From NCBI GenBank assembly GCA_947044405.1, contig CAMRHE010000156.1, positions 1,469,001-1,533,000 of the forward strand: a stretch of 64,000 nt of DNA, given 5' to 3'. A program made the position numbers and the translations under genes. Positions within the stretch are counted from its first letter, which is position 1. Every line of letters starts with the position of its first letter. The notes beneath the pieces are model-generated. The model searched no databases. It had not been told where the DNA came from and saw nothing but the letters and a program-made list of their open reading frames with translations. The stretch is from Leptodactylus fallax. Lineage: Eukaryota > Chordata > Amphibia > Anura > Leptodactylidae. Shown here piece by piece: positions 60,696-64,000 of the stretch.

Positions 60696-61141
60696 GTCAC
60701 CAAACAGCACAGTGAGTATCTGTAGCCCTATATACAGGCCCACTGACTGATTACAAGATTGTAGACACCTCTGATGCTAATTAGTGGACACACCTTGATT
60801 TAACATGTCCCTTTGGTCACATTATTTTCAGGGGTACCATCATTTCTTTCCAGGCCTGTTTTCTTTTTTAAAAATTCTGTTGAAGCATGGTTGAAAAGCA
60901 ATATCTGACTTTCATTTGTTCATTTTCATAGAATTTTTATATATTATTACTTTTGTCAGATTCAAGTTATTTCTGTGACCATTGTGGGTTTTTCTTTCAT
61001 TAAACAAGCGGTACCAACAATTTTGTCCATGTGTGTAATAGCTTACAAGAAAAAAAAAAAGCATCAGGGGCCCGCCGAACCCCTAATGTCCCGTGCCCTG
61101 TGGCAGCCGCTACGGCTGCTGTGCCTGTACTTAAGCCACTG

Positions 61142-61817
61142 CATAAGGCCAATGGTAAATATACTAACCAAGTAGGACAGATTTCACCTGATGGTGGTTG
61201 CAGTAGCACAGACACAACTCTGTCAGTAGTATAGTGTGGGAATAGCAAGCTGCTACAGCTTCATGCTGTAGCTTAAAAAAAAAGGCACTACTAATTAAAA
61301 AAAAAATAATAATAAGGGGCTCAAAAAAGCCAAGTTGAGGCACTAACGCTAAAATAGAATAAAAAGTTTCATTTCAAGGCAAGCATAAAAAAATACATAA
61401 AACAGAATGGCAGTGCATTTTGGTAGCAACCAGCTACCTTTCTCACACCTGTTACAATCAGAATTAAACAAATATTTAAAGATATGGCAGAAATAGTCTC
61501 CAATGGTTTCCAAACTCCTCCTCACTTGAATAGTAATAATACAATACAATTACAATAATGATCCACAAAGCAGAGTAAATATAAATAACATTACACAAAA
61601 ATAAACATATGAAAATACATAATCAAACTCCAATTACGATCACTCATAACTCTCCTGATACTCCTCTGCAGTCTGCCATGCTTCAGATGGAACGGAACCA
61701 GAGGACAAGGCAAACAATGAACAGAACCCAAAAAGCTCCCCTGAAGTCACAGGACATGAAGGAGCATGGGAGACAACCGCTCATAAACTAGACCAATCAG
61801 TAAGTGTGGACTGGACC
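61142..61817. other. No gene seen
   Basis: AT-rich with A runs near 61275-61310. No recognisable protein or repeat ends. Confidence 0.5.
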
Positions 61818-64000
61818 CAGGGTCGGACTGGCCCACTGGGGAACCGGTGAATCCACCGGTGGGCCCCGAGCCCCGACTATTAGTCCTCATATCATGGGGG
61901 CCTGATCGGGATCCTGACCATCCCGATCGGGCCCCTGACCAGTGGCATAACCGGGCTGGGCGGGGTATGGGGCCCGTGGCCAGCTGGAGATGGCCAGGGC
62001 CCCGGACCACTATGATAGTGGTCGGAGAAAGCCTGGTTCCCCGACCGCTATACATACTGCTATTGGAAAGGGACCCTGGCATATTGCAGGCCCCTTTCCA
62101 ATAGATGGCAGAGCAGGGGAGGTGACTGAAAACAATAAATACATATTCTCACCTCTCCTGGGCACAGCGTTCTCTCCGGCACTCTTCCGTCATGTGACTG
62201 AGGCCTGTGATTAGGCCCCAGCGGTCACATGGGGCACGACCGCGTAATGACGTCAGTGTGCCCCCGTGAGGACCAATCACAGGCCTTAGCAGCGACGTTG
62301 GAAAAGGGGCTGAAGACGACAGGATGGAGCGAGGATGCCAAGGAAAGGTAAGGCAAGGTGAGTATGAGTGTTTGTTATTTTTAATCACTTCCCCTGGGCC
62401 TCCGATTATTATACTCTGGGGTCTGAGGAGACCCCAGAGTATAGTAATAGCACTGAAACGGAGGGGGGCTATTGGGCGCATATAATACTGGGTGGGGGCC
62501 ACTGTGGAGCTTATAATACTGGGTGGGGGTCACTGTAGAGCTTATAATACTGGGTGGGGGCCACTGTGGAGCTTATAATACTGGGTGGGGGCCACTGTGG
62601 AGCTTATACTCCATACAGTGGCTCCTTCATTTTTTTTTTTTAATTACGCCGGGGCAGGTGAGAAAACAAAACAAAAAAAAAAAACCAAACTTTCTCTCCT
62701 GTCCCCAGTGTCTTCCAGCGCAGTTCGGTCCTGCGGCTCTGTTGTTTTCTTCCAGCTGAAGTTCCTCCTGCACATGACTACCTTTGACGTCACGTGACCC
62801 CTGAGGCCAATCAGCGGCCTAAGGGAAGGGACATGGGACGTCACAGCCAGTGAGGAATTCCGGTAAAAAGAAGACAGTGGAGCTGCAGGACCAGACTGTG
62901 CTGGGAGGACACCGGAGACAGGTGAGTATGTTTAATATGTTTTTTTTTTTTTTTTGGGGGGGGGGGGTATATTAAAGGGGTTGTCCAGGCATAATTTGTT
63001 ATGGTTTATCCTCAGGATAGGCCATAGATACCTGATCTGTAGGGGGCTAACCCCAGACCGATCAGCTGTATGGGGCTACTTCTGATGCCTGTACTGTACA
63101 CAATACAGGGCCAGAAGCAGAAAGCTCTGTCCACTGTATACTAGCCGGGCACCTTCACTGTATCTCAGCACTTATTGAAGTCAGTAGGAGCTGAGCTGCA
63201 GTGAACGCACCGGGCTGCTATACAGCGGATGGAGCTTTCTGCTTCCGGCCCTATGTTGTGTACAGAACGGGCTCCGGAAGTGGCTCCGAACAGCTGATGG
63301 GGCCGTGTGTCAGCCCCCTACTGATCAGGTATTTATGGCCTATCCTGAGCATAGGCCATAAAAAAAGATTAACACTGGACAACTCCATTAATATGCCCCA
63401 CACAGTTTAATGTCCCCCCCACAGGATGTTAGCCCCCATCACTGCTCCCACACAATATAATGACCCCATCACTGTTCCCCATACAGTATGGGGGACCAGT
63501 GAAGAGGCCACTATGTGGGTTGACCAGAGAAGTGACCATAGAAAAATTTGGCCCAGACAACCCCTTAAAAGAGGTTGTCCATAAACTGGAGCGACCACTG
63601 TGTCAGCCACCAGGGAGGTGTAAAAATAAGAAAATTTTTTAAAAAAAAGCATACTCACTTGTCCCCAGCACCCCGTTGTCTCCTGCCTGTGTCTGTTCGG
63701 TCTCATGGCGGCGCCTCATTTCTGGAAATCCTGTACATAATTGGTCTTAGCGATCACATGAGGTGCAGGACTCCCAGCAAGGAGTCGCCGGCATGAGACT
63801 GAATGGACACTGGCAGCGGACAACGGAGCATCGGGGACAGGTGAGCATGCTTTTTAATTTACTTATTTTTTACTTTATACCTCCCGCCAGCTACAGTGGT
63901 TGCTCCAATTCCTGGACAACCTCTTTAAATGATTTATCCATCTTTCTAATATTGATGGCCTGTCCTTAGGATTAATATTACATCTGTGATGATACAACAG
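61818..64000. mobile_element. 2.8 kb hAT-type element, inverted copy, cut by window end
   Basis: Starts cagggtcggactggcccact, the reverse complement of the right end of 10455-13281, and follows that element backwards to the window edge: the tttccccgacc block, the 31 bp array (62470-62610, about 5 units against about 11), the inverted-repeat unit (62970-63392) and the gcatgagactgaatggacac segment. About 640 bp should lie beyond the edge. The left flank is actggacc; the right duplication is outside. Confidence 0.88.

Overview
The window looks like vertebrate nuclear DNA, most probably from a frog or other amphibian. It is AT-rich, intron-like and packed with transposable elements: L2/CR1 and L1/Tx1 LINEs, Tc1/mariner, hAT, PIF/Harbinger-like MITEs, Ty3/gypsy-type LTRs and a tyrosine-recombinase retrotransposon with split direct repeats (Ngaro type). 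There are no bacterial-style operons, and almost every long reading frame belongs to a transposon or is a chance frame in a repeat. The amphibian call is inferred from the repeat mix; no species can be named from sequence alone.

One host gene piece is recognisable. On the minus strand, 20387-20482 encodes 32 residues that match the start of ANKH (progressive ankylosis homolog, the membrane exporter that supplies extracellular pyrophosphate) and end at a good GT splice donor. To its right (about 20483-20960) lies a CpG-rich 5'UTR/promoter stretch. The 20 kb to its left is therefore probably ankh intron 1, and everything to its right is 5' flanking DNA. I see no other ankh exon.

Layout. 1-20386 (presumed intron): LINE 3' ends, several MITEs, a 55-56 bp minisatellite (10031-10307) and a 2.8 kb hAT-type element (10455-13281) with a perfect 8 bp target-site duplication. 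20387-20960: ankh exon 1 and CpG-rich flank. 21764-24767: hAT element, LINE tail, Tc1 element. 25005-32333: Harbinger-like MITEs and an antisense L1 carrying a solo LTR and a small retroposon. 33561-39282: a second, decayed antisense L1/Tx1 with another copy of the same solo LTR, an LTR-like block and a 1.2 kb hAT element. 40034-41674: a Tc1 element whose transposase has a single in-frame stop. 41754-44283: LTR-like block and gypsy gag remnant between direct repeats. 46095-47997: Tc1 element broken by a solo LTR. 48878-54882: a 219 bp MITE split by a 5.8 kb Ngaro-type element. 55580-57052: foldback element, then about 620 bp of almost pure C. 58238-61141: three-level nest (hAT > Tc1 > LINE tail). 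61818-64000: inverted, window-truncated copy of the 2.8 kb hAT element.

Much of the classification rests on exact element ends: TA for Tc1, TTA/TAA for the Harbinger-like MITEs, 8 bp for hAT, 5 bp for the LTRs and 13-16 bp for LINE-driven retroposons. Two stretches look like assembly problems rather than biology: the poly-C block, and the indel-riddled copy of the Ngaro repeat near 50040-50360.
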